Positions 23,401-34,169 of a stretch of 64,000 nt of DNA are shown piece after piece; positions within the stretch are counted from its first letter, which is position 1, and each line of letters starts with the position of its first letter. The stretch covers positions 62,001 through 126,000 of the forward strand of contig SPDT01000004.1 of NCBI GenBank assembly GCA_008477525.1, in the 5' to 3' direction. Origin of the DNA: Hypomyces perniciosus (taxonomy: Eukaryota; Ascomycota; Sordariomycetes; Hypocreales; Hypocreaceae). Under the pieces are notes generated by a model. The model searched no databases. It had not been told where the DNA came from and saw only the letters and a program-made list of their open reading frames with translations. Made by a program: the position numbers and the translations under genes.

Positions 23401-25133
23401 AGGACGACCAGTTAGATGATAAAACTGATGGAATGCGTGATGATTTGGGCGATAAGGTTAATGATTTGATCGACTATGAAGAAGCTAGGGCTATGGAGGA
23501 AGCTAGGTTGATACCTGCTATGGAACCGGATTATGATGATAGTCTAAAGGCAGTATTTTCAGCTACTCTTCCTGTTTGCCCTAAAGGGGTAGGGAAAGTG
23601 GGAAATGCAGCTCCTGCAGCCTTTACAGCACAATACACGAGATTCGAAGCATTTGATTGGAAGGATTAAGAAGGGATAGAGGAATTATGGTTGTTTAGAG
23701 ATAGATTCTAAGATTTCGTGCCTACCTAGGTGGAAACGGCATTCCACAGAGCGTTCGTTGCGGCTATGAAATTTCGTTTAAAGATTTATAAGCGTGAACT
23801 TCCTGAAGTCCTAAAGACGATAAAAGACCTCGATAAACACCCGTTTAAAGAGGACTTTATTAAGGCTTAGAAAGACTATTTAGCTTAGTATGATTAACTG
23901 GGATCTTTTATCGAGGTTTTGAGAGGAAAGATGAAAGGAAGTTAAATTTTGGGTTGTATATGGGTTTTTATATATAAAACGGATAAGTATGGTTTTCTTG
24001 TTAAATGCAAAGCATGACTAGTTATATGTAGCAATTAATAAGCACTAGGAGACCTGCTAATAAGGGCTATGACCCTAGCCGGTATATTATTTAAAGTACT
24101 GATGGCTATAGCAGTAGAATACGACCTTGAACTCGAGTAAATGGATGCAGTGAATGTATTTGTAAATTGTGATTTGGATGAGGTTGTCTATATGTGAATG
24201 TTACCTGGTTTTGAGAAGCAGGGCAAAGTGCTGCGGCTGCGAAAAGCCCTGTACGGACTATGAAGATCGCCATTGCTGTGGCAGAAGCACCTTACACATA
24301 CACTCGAAGACCTAGGCTTTAAGACTATTCCTTAAGAACTGTGTGTTATAACGAAGGAAGGAGTATTCGTTTTCTTTTTTGTCGATGATATTATTTGGGC
24401 GTATCGATAGAAAGATGTAGAGATCGCTAAGGCAGGTATTCAAGGTCTCAGTTTTAAGTATTAGATGAGTCTAATGGGCGACCTAAAGTGGTTTCTTGGG
24501 ATTTATATTATCTGAAATCGAAGGCAATGAATAATCTGGCTAGCCTAAGAAGTATATATCGATAAGATTGCTTATAGGTTCGGAATTGATAGTTAGAAGA
24601 AGCTCCTTAATGTGCCGATGACTTAAGAAGAGTTGAAACTATCGTCAGGAGTAGCTATGAAAGCTTCGATCGAATTATATTAGCAGAAAATTGGATCTGT
24701 GTTGTTTGCAGCCATCTTAACAAGACCTGATATCGCATTCGCAGTCTTACGATTATCGAGATTCCTTCTAAACCCCGATGATATATACCATAGAGCAGCA
24801 GATCATTTAATTGGGTATCTCTATCGAATAAGAACACTCGCTATTCGGCTTGGAGGTTTAAACTCTATCGATATGTTTCTCTGTTCAAGTGATTCATCTT
24901 TTGCTGATAATATAATCGATAGAAAGAGTTTATAAGGATATGTAATGAGGTTATTTGGTGGCCCAATTGCGTGGAGAGTATCAAAACAAATAACTGTCAC
25001 GACCTTAAGCACTGAAGCCGAGCTTCTCGCTATTTCTGAAGCAGCCAAGGAAGCTATTTTCGCCGGAAGACTTTTTAAAGCACTAGACGTTAAGTTAAAC
25101 GGCCCGCTTAAACTCGAGTATAATAACTATTAG
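20485..25133 (+). pseudogene. Decayed gag-pol of copia copy 2
   Basis: Gag begins at the ATG at 20485. A zinc knuckle with Cys-x2-Cys..Gly-His..Cys spacing lies at 21498-21539, the protease active site (LDSGATNYIF) around 21816-21845, the integrase core at 22512-22742 (FITDAFSGM.., TIRSNSELF) with AERLGGAIIEKVRTMRIA following, the reverse transcriptase at about 24150-24480 (VNVFVNCDLDEVVYM; FFVDDI at 24375-24392), and RNase H to 25133. Numerous TAG and TAA codons interrupt it. An acidic Asp/Glu-rich linker lies at 23210-23400. It cannot be translated as one protein. Confidence 0.9.
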
Positions 25134-25459
25134 ACAATTTGACTATTAATAGAAGAATCAATAAAGTTAACTACGAAACTCCAATATATTGATATTTATT
25201 AACACTGGCTTTGTTAGGAAGTCCAGGAACAATGCGTCTTTGTTAGCTGGATAGAGAGCGGCAAAATGATTGCCGACGGGTTAATAAAGGCGTTAACTAA
25301 AGAGAAGTATTAGCAATTTATTAAAATGCTGAAATTATCAGATATCCGCGAATGGATAGAATTGGAAGCTTGACTTGAAGAACTAGGTGATATGATTTAG
25401 AGCTTAAAGACTGTGTTAGATGAACCTCTTGAACAGACTGCTAGACTAGGCTATTGAGG

Positions 25460-25817
25460 AAGCCCGCGCGCTTTAAATTTTGAGGGCCCGCGTGCCCTAA
25501 CTTACGATATGACGAGGCCCGCGAGCTGAACTTCACAATCTAAAAACCTTGCGTGGTTTGATTTGAATGAGCCTGCGTGCTTGATTTAGGAAGCCTGTGT
25601 GCTTTAATTCGTGAGGACCTGCGAGTCTTAGGAGCCCGCGTGCTTTAAACTCTTGAGGGTCCGCGTGCCCCAATCTCCGTATTAATAAAGCCCGCGTGCT
25701 TTAACTTCTAAGGGCCCGCGAGCCCCTATTCCGTTCTAATAGCCTGCGAGCTATTAACGCTAATAAGCGTTGTTGATGCCGGCAAGCGTTGCCGATGCTA
25801 ATAGGGGTCGCCCTATT
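25460..25817 (+). repeat. Array of about 15 hairpins with varying stems and a near-constant loop
   Basis: Units follow one another every 20-30 bases. Examples (stem-loop-stem): AAGC-CCGCGC-GCTT, AGGGC-CCGCGT-GCCCT, AAACC-TTGCGT-GGTTT, AGGAC-CTGCGA-GTCTT, AAAGC-CCGCGT-GCTTT, AATAGC-CTGCGA-GCTATT. The last three units keep the fold with other loops: AACGC-TAATAA-GCGTT, CGGCAA-GCG-TTGCCG and AATAGGG-GTCG-CCCTATT. The array sits after RNase H and before the purine tract and 3' LTR, that is, in the 3' non-coding part of the genomic RNA. Confidence 0.85.
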
Positions 25818-26022
25818 GATGCTGTTAAGGGCGCCTTGATAGATATCGTTCCGTTCCCAACAGATAGATTTCCTGTTGAAGCTGTTGATGGATTTCTAAC
25901 AGGTTATTCGTTTCCAATGGATGGATTTCCCGTTGACGATCTTCTTCTTCAAGCTAGAGGAGCAACTCCAATAACTTCGATTAAGCTGTTGTCTTCTAGC
26001 TAGGCCCTTGGGGAAGGTCCTA

Positions 26023-26034
26023 GCTAAGGGGGTG
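26023..26034 (+). promoter_or_regulatory. Polypurine tract of copia copy 2
   Basis: The purine run AAGGGGG lies immediately upstream of the 3' LTR, the expected plus-strand priming site. Confidence 0.6.
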
Positions 26035-26265
26035 TGTCGGATAACGTCGGTCTAGTTGTTGGAATAAGTAAAAATGTATATGCAAGGGAACCTGTGATCT
26101 GACGTGAGGTGAAATAGAACGCGCGGCGTTCTGCTTCTATGATAAAATGGCGGAAGGAGAATCCAAGGAAGAGGAAGGGGGGACATGGAGCAATTGAGTG
26201 GAATTCTGGCGCCCTATCTTCGTGATGTGAACAAGCTGACTACGTAACTGGTTTTTTTTCCGACA
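26035..26265 (+). repeat. 3' LTR of copia copy 2
   Basis: 231 bp, TGTCGG..CCGACA, with eight T before CCGACA where copy 1 has six. Confidence 0.9.
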
Positions 26266-27126
26266 GAACTTGATGACGCTGCTCTTAGCCCCGACGGCAG
26301 TGTTCTTTCTCCAGACATTATTGACAGGAAGGCATTGGCAGCGTTTCTATTCAGCCAAAAATCTTCCCAGTTTTCTTATTTTTATACTTACTGTTGCCAG
26401 TAGGGCTAAACTCGACAGCTTCAGCGAGTTGTAAAGTGGACTTTATGATTGACGGGGAGATTATAGCAGTAAGGCGAGAGAAGCACCGACATTATGGAGT
26501 AGGATGGGACAATTTGGATTAGATGGCCATTTCTTGATCGGCCACAACAACACACACTGCAATTGATATAAAACAACATGTTATTGACTTGAATCAAACT
26601 GTAACGGTACGAGGCTCGCGAAAATAAGGTGACTAAGTCTAAAAGCAATTAATATCTCTGTTTATTGCACTGCTGTTCCCGTTCTTATGCGCTTGGCAAC
26701 GGCAGAAAAGTAATACTAGGGTCGACGGTATTATATCCTGCAACGGGGTATATATCCACCAACCTCTCAACCATATTTCTGATCTCTTGCATTCTCTCCT
26801 TACACCTAGAAACCAAGTTAAACGCTGGCTGGTAGTGGACAAAGGCCACTTACTCTTTCTTAAACTCCCATAACTCGCCTATCCTAATTGGGAAAATTAT
26901 TAGGTGGATGGGTACGTGGCAAAACGCGGTGGGATAACTTACGATTGATTAATGCTGTCTATGCTTTTTCGGTTAAGGTCAGCGTTACTGCATACATCTA
27001 ACAATATTTTATTATAACCTACTCCGCGGTAATATACGCTACTATTTGATGTATCTTGGCTATCTCATTAGGCATATTATCAGCAGTAGCCCTACACGCA
27101 ATTAGTCATTCCAGCACAAAGAGTAG
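26266..27126. other. Right flank of copia copy 2; possible coding scrap
   Basis: From 26266 one frame reads ELDDAALSPDGSVLSPDIID and stays open to about 26400. It looks like a cut-off coding piece of unknown origin. The rest is AT-rich without recognisable genes. Confidence 0.3.
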
Positions 27127-27767
27127 TTTGTTTGTTTGTTTGTTTTACTATTTACGTCCACTAAGTAAGCTAGTTACACAAATCCCTTATGGGCAATAGG
27201 ACGGTAGGAGCCGGCCAAGGTCTTTATCCTATCCATAGACAAGATATTGGGTCACCCCCATGTGGTCCTGTCAGTTCAAGACTGGCCTGACTGGCCAGCA
27301 AGCTGCTAGAGAATAACCGGAGGTGTCGACCCTATAGCTGTTCGCTACATTTCAATTTACAAAAGAAAGAAGGTCATCTAAGGCCCAGGGTCTTAGGCAC
27401 CAGGATGAAAAACCCTCCTTACAGAGGGAAAAAACCTAAGTGCTAGCTGTCGGGACCTCTTGCGAGGCGACGTAGTTTTCGAGGCCTCTCGCGTAGGAGG
27501 CAGTGTGTCATCGTCGGCAACACCTCTTGCGAGGCAGAGTGTCGTCCATTGCCTCTTACAAGGCAATATGCTAGCAGCAGAGCTGCATAGATGTCGTCGC
27601 CAGCTCTCGAGGGAGGTGAAGCTCTCCGAATTCCTCCCTCTTTATGCGCTGTTAGGGCCCGGTAAGCCCAAGCGGAGAGACAGGCCAGTAGGCCTGCAAA
27701 ACTTACCCCGCACGTTAACAAGCCATAACAGCTGCCAGCGTGGGAGAATTTTTACAGGGGAGAGTTG
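27127..27767 (-). mobile_element. SINE-like element, copy 1
   Basis: About 640 bp. It starts (at its right end) with the complement of CAACTCTCCCCTGTAAAAAT and ends at the left in a (CAAA)n tail, read here as TTTG repeats. The internal part carries short hairpins with GCAA or GTAA loops, and the last ~100 bp (ACTATTTACGTCCACTAAGT and onward) match the 3' end of the local LINE. No clear target duplication is visible for this copy. Confidence 0.75.
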
Positions 27768-28828
27768 TACCCAGCTCTTTAAGCTATAGGGACTATTAGA
27801 CGGGCTACTCGACATATCAGATCGGAGTACACGACTCCATACGATCACGCTATTTGTCCAAAGAAATATGGACATCGTTTGGCCTGCCGCTCCAACACGT
27901 TGCTCCTGAGAAAGTCTAAAGGGTAAAAATCTGCATTAAAAGCGCTAAACCTGAGTCTCTCGAATTATGCCCGCGAATCCCTCGAGGAGCTTGGTCGGAT
28001 GGTGGAAAAGAAGAAAGGGGCAGTTTTTAACATGCTAGTCCTCGCATAGGACAATATTATCTGTGTGGCGAAACTTTTCTCGAGGCACCGGAACCTCAGC
28101 ACCAGCTGCTAATTATAACGCCGGTGGCACAATTGGCGTATTAAACTGGGGATTCAAAGAAAGTAATTTGAATTGTGCTCAAGTGTAGAAAGTGCATTTT
28201 GACAAAGCTATTGAAAATAGAAAAGAGGTCTTTTCCTTAAAGCAGTCAGCCAAACAGACAACCAGCTATAGCAGCGACCTCTCACTTGCCTCCTATAAAA
28301 TGTTCCCCCTCCCTACTTTTTGTTTCCTGAATCTTCCATTATTCAATATCTAGCTGCTTCATCAAGGAAAAGACCTTATCTCTATCTTCTATATTTTGGT
28401 CAAAATGTTATTTACCACCTCAGAGTATCAATAAGAATTGATTGCTAGCATATTGCTATATTGTCCGCGATCGTGTTTTGTCCTTGTATATAGTTTATTC
28501 ATCACCTCCTTGTTTTATCACCTATAGACCTACAGAGAAGTCTCGCGCAATCTTACTTATATATAGACGAAGCCCACGGATTGGTCCGGAGTTTACAAGG
28601 CGACACCCTACAATGCCTGATAGGCGATGCTGATAATTAGGCCGTTAAATAACCCGTTAGTCAAGGAACACATCGACGACTTTCATACATTCACCGTGAC
28701 GACAGTTAAAAGTATTTGCGCATGGAATGCTAGTTGGAGTTACTCGCAGTGGGGAACTCGTCGAAGACAGTGCGGAAAATTCCACAGGGAATGGAGGTTG
28801 GGGCGTAAGCGCGGGCGATATAGTCAGG
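27768..28828. other. Stretch without a recognisable gene
   Basis: No domain or repeat recognised; contains pyrimidine-rich segments around 28260-28400. Confidence 0.4.
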
Positions 28829-29398
28829 CTAGATAAAGTTGACATTGTCTTCTATTGAAGGGGAGTTGAACACGCCGCCAGCGTAATACAGCTGGTTGAG
28901 GTCAACCGTACCGAGGCAGACGTGATTCCCCTGAAGATGGCGAACATGGTGATATATTTCGTTTTCATTGCGCCGCAGCACAGTATCCATTCCTGCAACG
29001 CTTTGCGCTGCGTAGCCATGACGATGTGATCCTGATACTTGGAGCGGCAGACAATCGGCATCAGGCCCGCGATCCATGCGAGTTGGTCGCGAGTCGGTCG
29101 ATGTGTGTGTTTTCGTGATGGAGGACTTTGTGCATCGGGAAGCCAAGCGCCATTCCACGTAGGCACTTGGGTATGCAGTATAGCCGGTCTCGGATATTGT
29201 TTGTTTGCTGGGCTCCGCCACGATCTCGTCGTCTCTCGCTCGATTTGGTGTCCTTTGTGGTGACTGATATTTCTTTGCGACGGCTGATTCGGTGTGAAGT
29301 CGATGAGGGATTATCGTCGTCATCATCGCTCCTTGGTTGCTGTGCTTCACTCTTCGCCGGCAAACATCAAGACCGTGTCCAGATCGGGGACCTTGCAA
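28829..29398 (-). pseudogene. Fungal protein-kinase-like relic
   Basis: The minus strand encodes, in more than one frame, RDRLYCIPKCLRGMALGFPM, then DRGPDADCLPLQVSG, then NENEIYHHVRHLQGNHVCLG and TVDLNQLYYAGGVF. This succession resembles the N-lobe of the large family of fungal kinase-like proteins of unknown role, in which a conserved Gln-Gly..His-Val..Cys-Leu-Gly block is followed by a Tyr-rich stretch. The frame changes between blocks and no catalytic lobe (HRD, DFG) follows, so it is a truncated and frameshifted remnant. Confidence 0.5.
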
Positions 29399-30191
29399 CG
29401 CTGCAGTCTGTAAGGCGTCACTTGCGTGTCCTTGCGCTCTGTCTCCGGGATGCTCCTCGTAAGGCGTGGAAGCGTCAAGACCATTGTCAACCAGGTGGTC
29501 TTTGATGATTGATCGCGATTAATCTGGCATGGCGACTTGCGTAGTGAGTTATGTTATAACGAGGTTTCGACGGAACGACGACTGCGCTATGGATCGCGCA
29601 CTAGTGGAATATCGGCACTTGGTCCATCACACTTAACTTTGTATGGGCTAGTAAAATGTATCTGCCTCAACACGCCTTAAAGTCATTACTATCTTCTAAC
29701 TTACAGTCTCGCCGCTCGCGATGCCTTTACTTTATTATCTGCCATTTTCTGTGGAGTATTGGGTATTTTTTGGGCAATATCTGATAAGGGGCAGTGGACC
29801 CTTTTTACACCAACGAACTTTTCGAGGGGATACCCCGTAGCTACGCTATTGTGCACTCTGATGTTCTTATGCCTAACATTCTGTTGGATGATGGCTGTAG
29901 ACCGGGCTCCCAAGAAGCTGCATATATACTAGTATTAGGTGCAGATATAACTGCAGATCCCTTCTACTCTGGGAATAGTAACTTGACTGTGCCTGATCAC
30001 AATTCAGGCGTTCTGGACCAGGGCCCATAAGTTAGGGCGCGGGATGTTGAGCTGTAATCTGTCTACACAGGCAGCGGGGTTATAGTCAAGTCGATAAAGG
30101 AACTCGATGAGGGCTGATGAATGTATTGTGACAATGGGGTTGAAAGAAGAAAAAAGCTATCTAGTTGACTAGATTATATAATATGGCCGAC
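29399..30191. other. Stretch without a recognisable gene
   Basis: Short frames only (for example 29794-30030 plus). Nothing recognised. Confidence 0.4.
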
Positions 30192-31256
30192 TTAGTGGCT
30201 GGGTAGCTGAGAATACTGTCCCCTCACGCTGTTCAAAATGAACGTTACAACCAATGTGCCGGCACCGTTATAAATATGATAGACACCGCCGACGAATTGA
30301 TGGTCTTGCAGGTCAAATATTGCGCGCACCATAAAGTCCCTCAATCTATCAATTGAATTGTCGCCGAGATACTGGAAAAACTCATGCCAGGAGCCCTGGG
30401 GGCCACGCCTCGCAAGCTGCACAGCCATCGCAAGAGCATTGATCGTTACACCTTCATCCACCGCAAAACCAATGTTGAGTGTAGGTCCCTCAAATAACTG
30501 GGCGGCATGTGTTAGTAACGGCCCGATACGATCTGTAAGCCCGAGGCGGACTTGATAGTTTATTGCTCCGTAATCCGCGACGACCTGGGCCCCTCTCCAG
30601 AGCGAATATTCAATGTTGTCATTAGTCATAAAATATGACCAGAGCCAGACTCCTGGGGGAGCGCGCGCAGTGAGATCGCGAGCATGTTGCCTTTCTTTTT
30701 GTTCCGTCTCAGTCGTACTATTAACAGTCGAGCCGGTAAAGTGAGAGAGGAACTCTTGGGGAAGGGGGGATGCCTGTGGTGAGATGGAGTCCTCCCACTG
30801 AAGAATACCGCCGTGTGGAAAATCGGGATTTGGGTTAGCATCTGAAGTATCCGAAGCATCTGTGGTGTTTCCGAGCTCGTCTCGCTTCCATCCTGCATGA
30901 CCGCGGACATTGGCATCCAGCCAGCCACTATCGTAGTAGAAATAGCCGTTTTGGCAACGTGAGACAAGTTGGTTGAAGGAGGCTTGAACGTATTCTATAG
31001 GAACACTAGAGCCACTAGTTGTCCGGATGGAGGCCGCGCAATTTCCATAGTAACCAGTGACAGTCCAGCTCGGAATATTAAGCCAGGTTCGTTGATTCAC
31101 ACCGACTAGGCTGACGAGGAGTGTCTCAATTGCTACAACGCAGTTTTCATGGAACTTGGCGCTAGCATCTGACCAGCATCCATAAGTCGTGCCAGCGCTG
31201 GCAGTTGGTAAAACAACCGAGAGGGTAAGGATGGAGAGGATAGTTTTGAGTTTCAT
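30192..31256 (-). CDS. Secreted protein with N-terminal cysteine-containing domain
   Basis: 354 residues if translation starts at the ATG at 31256, which gives an ideal signal peptide (MKLKTILSILTLSVVLPTASA, cleavage after Ala). The frame is open 30 codons further upstream, but those residues are polar and would hide the signal. The mature N-terminal part has four widely spaced Cys (YGCWSD, HENCVV, YGNCAA, SRCQNG), recalling the layout of Ecp2/Hce2-like effector domains, but I cannot assign it. A KR site (GWKRDE) suggests Kex2 processing, after which a Ser/Thr-rich linker leads to a C-terminal domain of about 130 residues without Cys. A TATAAAG lies about 95 bp upstream. No RIP-type stops are present, so the gene is probably live. 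Confidence 0.7.
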   Translation of the reverse strand: MKLKTILSILTLSVVLPTASAGTTYGCWSDASAKFHENCVVAIETLLVSLVGVNQRTWLNIPSWTVTGYYGNCAASIRTTSGSSVPIEYVQASFNQLVSRCQNGYFYYDSGWLDANVRGHAGWKRDELGNTTDASDTSDANPNPDFPHGGILQWEDSISPQASPLPQEFLSHFTGSTVNSTTETEQKERQHARDLTARAPPGVWLWSYFMTNDNIEYSLWRGAQVVADYGAINYQVRLGLTDRIGPLLTHAAQLFEGPTLNIGFAVDEGVTINALAMAVQLARRGPQGSWHEFFQYLGDNSIDRLRDFMVRAIFDLQDHQFVGGVYHIYNGAGTLVVTFILNSVRGQYSQLPSH

Positions 31257-31350
31257 TTTGAAGGAGATAAGGGAGCAAGAAGATTGAAAGTATGGTGTCT
31301 TGGAACCAGATGAAGAGTTAAGAGGACATTTAACGGAAGGCACCATGCTC

Positions 31351-31357
31351 TTTATAC
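31351..31357 (-). promoter_or_regulatory. TATA-like box for the secreted-protein gene at 30192-31256
   Basis: TATAAAG on the minus strand, about 95 bp before the chosen ATG; supports the downstream start. Confidence 0.4.
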
Positions 31358-31361
31358 TACA

Positions 31362-32690
31362 ATCATAATCTCTTAAAGAGTTCAGGTCTTAATAGAGCTC
31401 GGCTAGGATATAAAGGAACTCCACCAAGCTGACTCTCCTCGTTCAGACGATATACGAATACTTCATTTACATCTTAGTTTACTACTCGTACTGAGGTCCA
31501 CACTACTCGTATCTCTGTACTAAGTTTTCCACGTGGGGCCACCGACGCCGGGTGTGTCATATACATCGGACCATGTACGGAGTACAAGTAGTGTGCCAAC
31601 CCAAGGTCGCCACGTCATTAATGATGCAACAACGCTATCTCGATAAAATAACAATCACAATTATATAGCCAATTTTCATTCTAATTCATCATAACCGGCA
31701 TCATAAAATCCCCGAAGTCTCATAAAGAGTGTATGATTGAAGAAGGGCTGCACCGAGTCCATAGGGGCGCCTCAGTCGCGAAATGTTGGATAGTGTGTAT
31801 TAGGTCAGAAAACTCCGATAAGACGAAATGAAGGAAATTGCGATGTGGAACTCAAGGAAGGTCTAAAACTATGGGGAAGAGGAACGCGACGCGTTTCTCT
31901 GGCACTATAAATTGGCTGGCCAGGAAACTATCAGTGATAGAGCCACGGTTGATCGGACATCATCAGAAAAGATGAAGAGAAACGGAATTCAGGTGCCTTT
32001 CTGATACATATCAAAAATGACTGCTGACTACACTCCAATATACGCGACACGAAAACAAGCCGAGAGCTCGGAATTCCACGACCTACACTACAAGATCGGC
32101 TATCAGGTCATCTTCCAATCCAAGAAGCCAAAGCTGATAGTCAAAGACTATCCCCAATGAAAGAGGAGTCTCTTGTTAATTCGATTTTGACTAAGGAAGA
32201 AGCAGGAAAGGCTCCAACAAAGGTCCAAGTCCAAGGCTTTGCCCAGCTTATTATTGTGTCAGGAGCAAGCCGGAGGACTACGGGAGCAACGCCCGTAATA
32301 CGGGGAAGCTCCAGGGAAGAGCGCCCGCACCGACGGAAGGTCACGGAGGAAGGAAGCCGACTTTCGGAGCCTAAGGACTATAATAAGAGCCCTTTCCTCC
32401 TTAAAGGAAAAGGCAGAGATTAATATAGTCACTGCCTGCATACCTACATTATACTCCCAGTTCTCTAAACTCTATTACTCTATTTTTATAGCTACTTACG
32501 CCTAATAGATTAATCTCTTTACCTATTAAGGTAAAAGGACTATTAAAGTTAAATAAAATAGCGCTTAGAAAAACTATTTGTATTACCCCTTTTAAAGAGA
32601 CAGTGTTTTAGACTTAAATAGATAATATAGTCCTTTATAAAAAGGAACCTATTACTCCCTTAGATAAATAATAGAAGGCAGCTGCTAAAA
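31362..32690. other. AT-rich degenerate sequence, probably decayed retroelement interior
   Basis: From about 32440 the sequence is strongly AT-biased. Just before the LTR relic it shares AGAAGGCAGC..CTTAAA-like sequence with 62270-62297, which also precedes an LTR of the same family. No readable domain. Confidence 0.4.
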
Positions 32691-32870
32691 TATAACGACC
32701 CGGGTTGATTCCTAAGGGATAAACCAAGGTTTATAGGTTTATATTAGCAGAGAAGCTTAGGATAAATACTAAGCAGGGTAACGTAGTCACTATTCTATAG
32801 AACTAGTAGATTCAGGCAAATAATTGTATTAACGACTATTTAAGTAACTATACAAAATAAGTAATTTGAT
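32691..32870 (+). mobile_element. RIP-damaged fragment of the gypsy-like LTR family
   Basis: Reads as a C-to-T/G-to-A altered version of the first ~180 bp of the LTR at 48065 (..CGGGTTGATTC..AAGGGATAAACC..GGGTAACGTAGTCAC..). It ends where a CA-rich repeat begins. Confidence 0.7.
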
Positions 32871-32877
32871 GGGGGAA

Positions 32878-33050
32878 AAACACACACACAAACACACACA
32901 CAAACCGCGCCCAGATTTATGAGTAGAGACGTGCGGCAGCACGGCTGATAGAACCACGAAGCTGTAAATCCGGATAAACAGAGACACTGAGGGATCATTT
33001 GATCATAATGCCAGCAGCCAGAATGAACGTCTCTGGCCCAATGATACCTA
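32878..33050. repeat. Dispersed repeat with CA tract, copy 1
   Basis: (CA)n-rich start followed by ~150 bp that is homologous to 40892-41070 (..GGCAGCACGGCTGATAGAACCA..; ..GATCATTTGATCAT..). Confidence 0.65.
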
Positions 33051-33057
33051 CACTACC

Positions 33058-33657
33058 GTTGTTGTTATTATTAACGTCCTATTGGTGCTAAATACACAGG
33101 CCTATATAGGCATCTGGACGGTAGGAGCCAGCCAAGGTCTTTATCGCATCCATGGATACAATATTGGGTCACCTCCACGTGGTCCTGTCAATTCAAGACC
33201 GGCCTAACTGGCCAGCAAGCTGCCAGAGAATAGCCGGAGGTGTTGACCCTATAGCTGTTCGCTACGTTTCGCTGGACAAAGGAAATGGTTCGAGGCCTAG
33301 GGCCTCAGGATTCAGGCACCAGGATGAAAAACCCTCCTTGCAGAGGGGGAAAACCTGAGTGTTGGCTGCTGAGCCCTCTATGAGGTCTAGCAAGTGGTTC
33401 AAGGCAGGCCACGGCTTGCGAGACGATGTGTCGGCTGTTGCTTCCTAGGAGGCAACGTGTTGGCAGCAGAGCTGCGTAGATTTCGTAGCCAGCTCTCGAG
33501 GAAGGTGAAGCTCTCCGAATTCCTTCCTCTTTATGCGCTGTTAGGGCCCGGTAAGCCCAAGCGGAGAGACAGGCCAGTAGGCCTGCAAAAATTACCCCGC
33601 ACGTTAACAAGCCATAACAGCTGCTAGCGTGGGAGAATTTTTTACAGGGGAGAGTTG
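33058..33657 (-). mobile_element. SINE-like element, copy 2
   Basis: Same 5' head as the other copies (CAACTCTCCCCTGTAAAAAA read on the minus strand) and the same body, but the tail is AAC/AAT-rich rather than (CAAA)n and the LINE-like 3' end is shorter. The flanks share a GATA..ACACTA-like stretch that may be a degraded target duplication. Confidence 0.7.
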
Positions 33658-33795
33658 TAGATAACACTAGAGCAGAATAGCTTAGGCAGCTAAATATAGC
33701 CTAACCTAACCCTAGTAATTAAGCTAGAGAGCTAGATAACACTAAGGCAGAACAGCTTAGGCAGCTAAATATAGCCTAACCCAACCCTGGGCCTA
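33658..33795. repeat. Two-copy tandem repeat of about 75 bp
   Basis: TAGATAACACTA..GCAGAA-AGCTTAGGCAGC..ATATAGCCTAACC occurs twice in a row, at 33658 and 33734, with CCTAACCCT ends. Confidence 0.7.
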
Positions 33796-34169
33796 TCAGC
33801 TACTCCTAACAAACCGTTTTCCTATCCCTCCTCAGCGACTATTTAACTTAGGACCTGTATGTTTGTGTTTAAATGTGATAAAGCTTATGGAGCTATAATA
33901 AGGAGCTATAGATAAAGGTGCCCACCATCGACAGCCTACGACTGCGAGGAACGAATGATATATACATCCCAAAAACACATGTACGACTTGACCATACCAT
34001 ACGGACTCGCCAAACTTCCGTACCGTCTTTCAATCGAAGTACCAGAGTTAACGGGAGCTGTAGCGCCGCCTTTTGCCATGGCCAAGCAAGGTTTGCGCTC
34101 AAAGTCGCAGTTCCCGCACTCTCTTTCCCACCTCCATGCCCCTCCTAGATAACGATTCGAATGTCTTGC

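Larger units (their letters stand above)
20095..26265 (+). mobile_element. Ty1/copia LTR retrotransposon, copy 2 (inverted relative to copy 1)
   Basis: A 6,171-bp element on the plus strand. All readable frames have the same translation as in copy 1 and map with a constant coordinate sum of 33980, so there are no indels over the whole element except two extra T in the final T run of the 3' LTR. The flanking pentamers ATTAG and GAACT do not match, so there is no target duplication. With copy 1 it forms an inverted pair separated by 6,209 bp. Confidence 0.93.

Noticed and set aside
25460..25817. Possible CRISPR-like or satellite array
   Set aside because: Units are not direct repeats with spacers; only the loop is conserved while stems vary and pair. 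The host is a eukaryotic retroelement.
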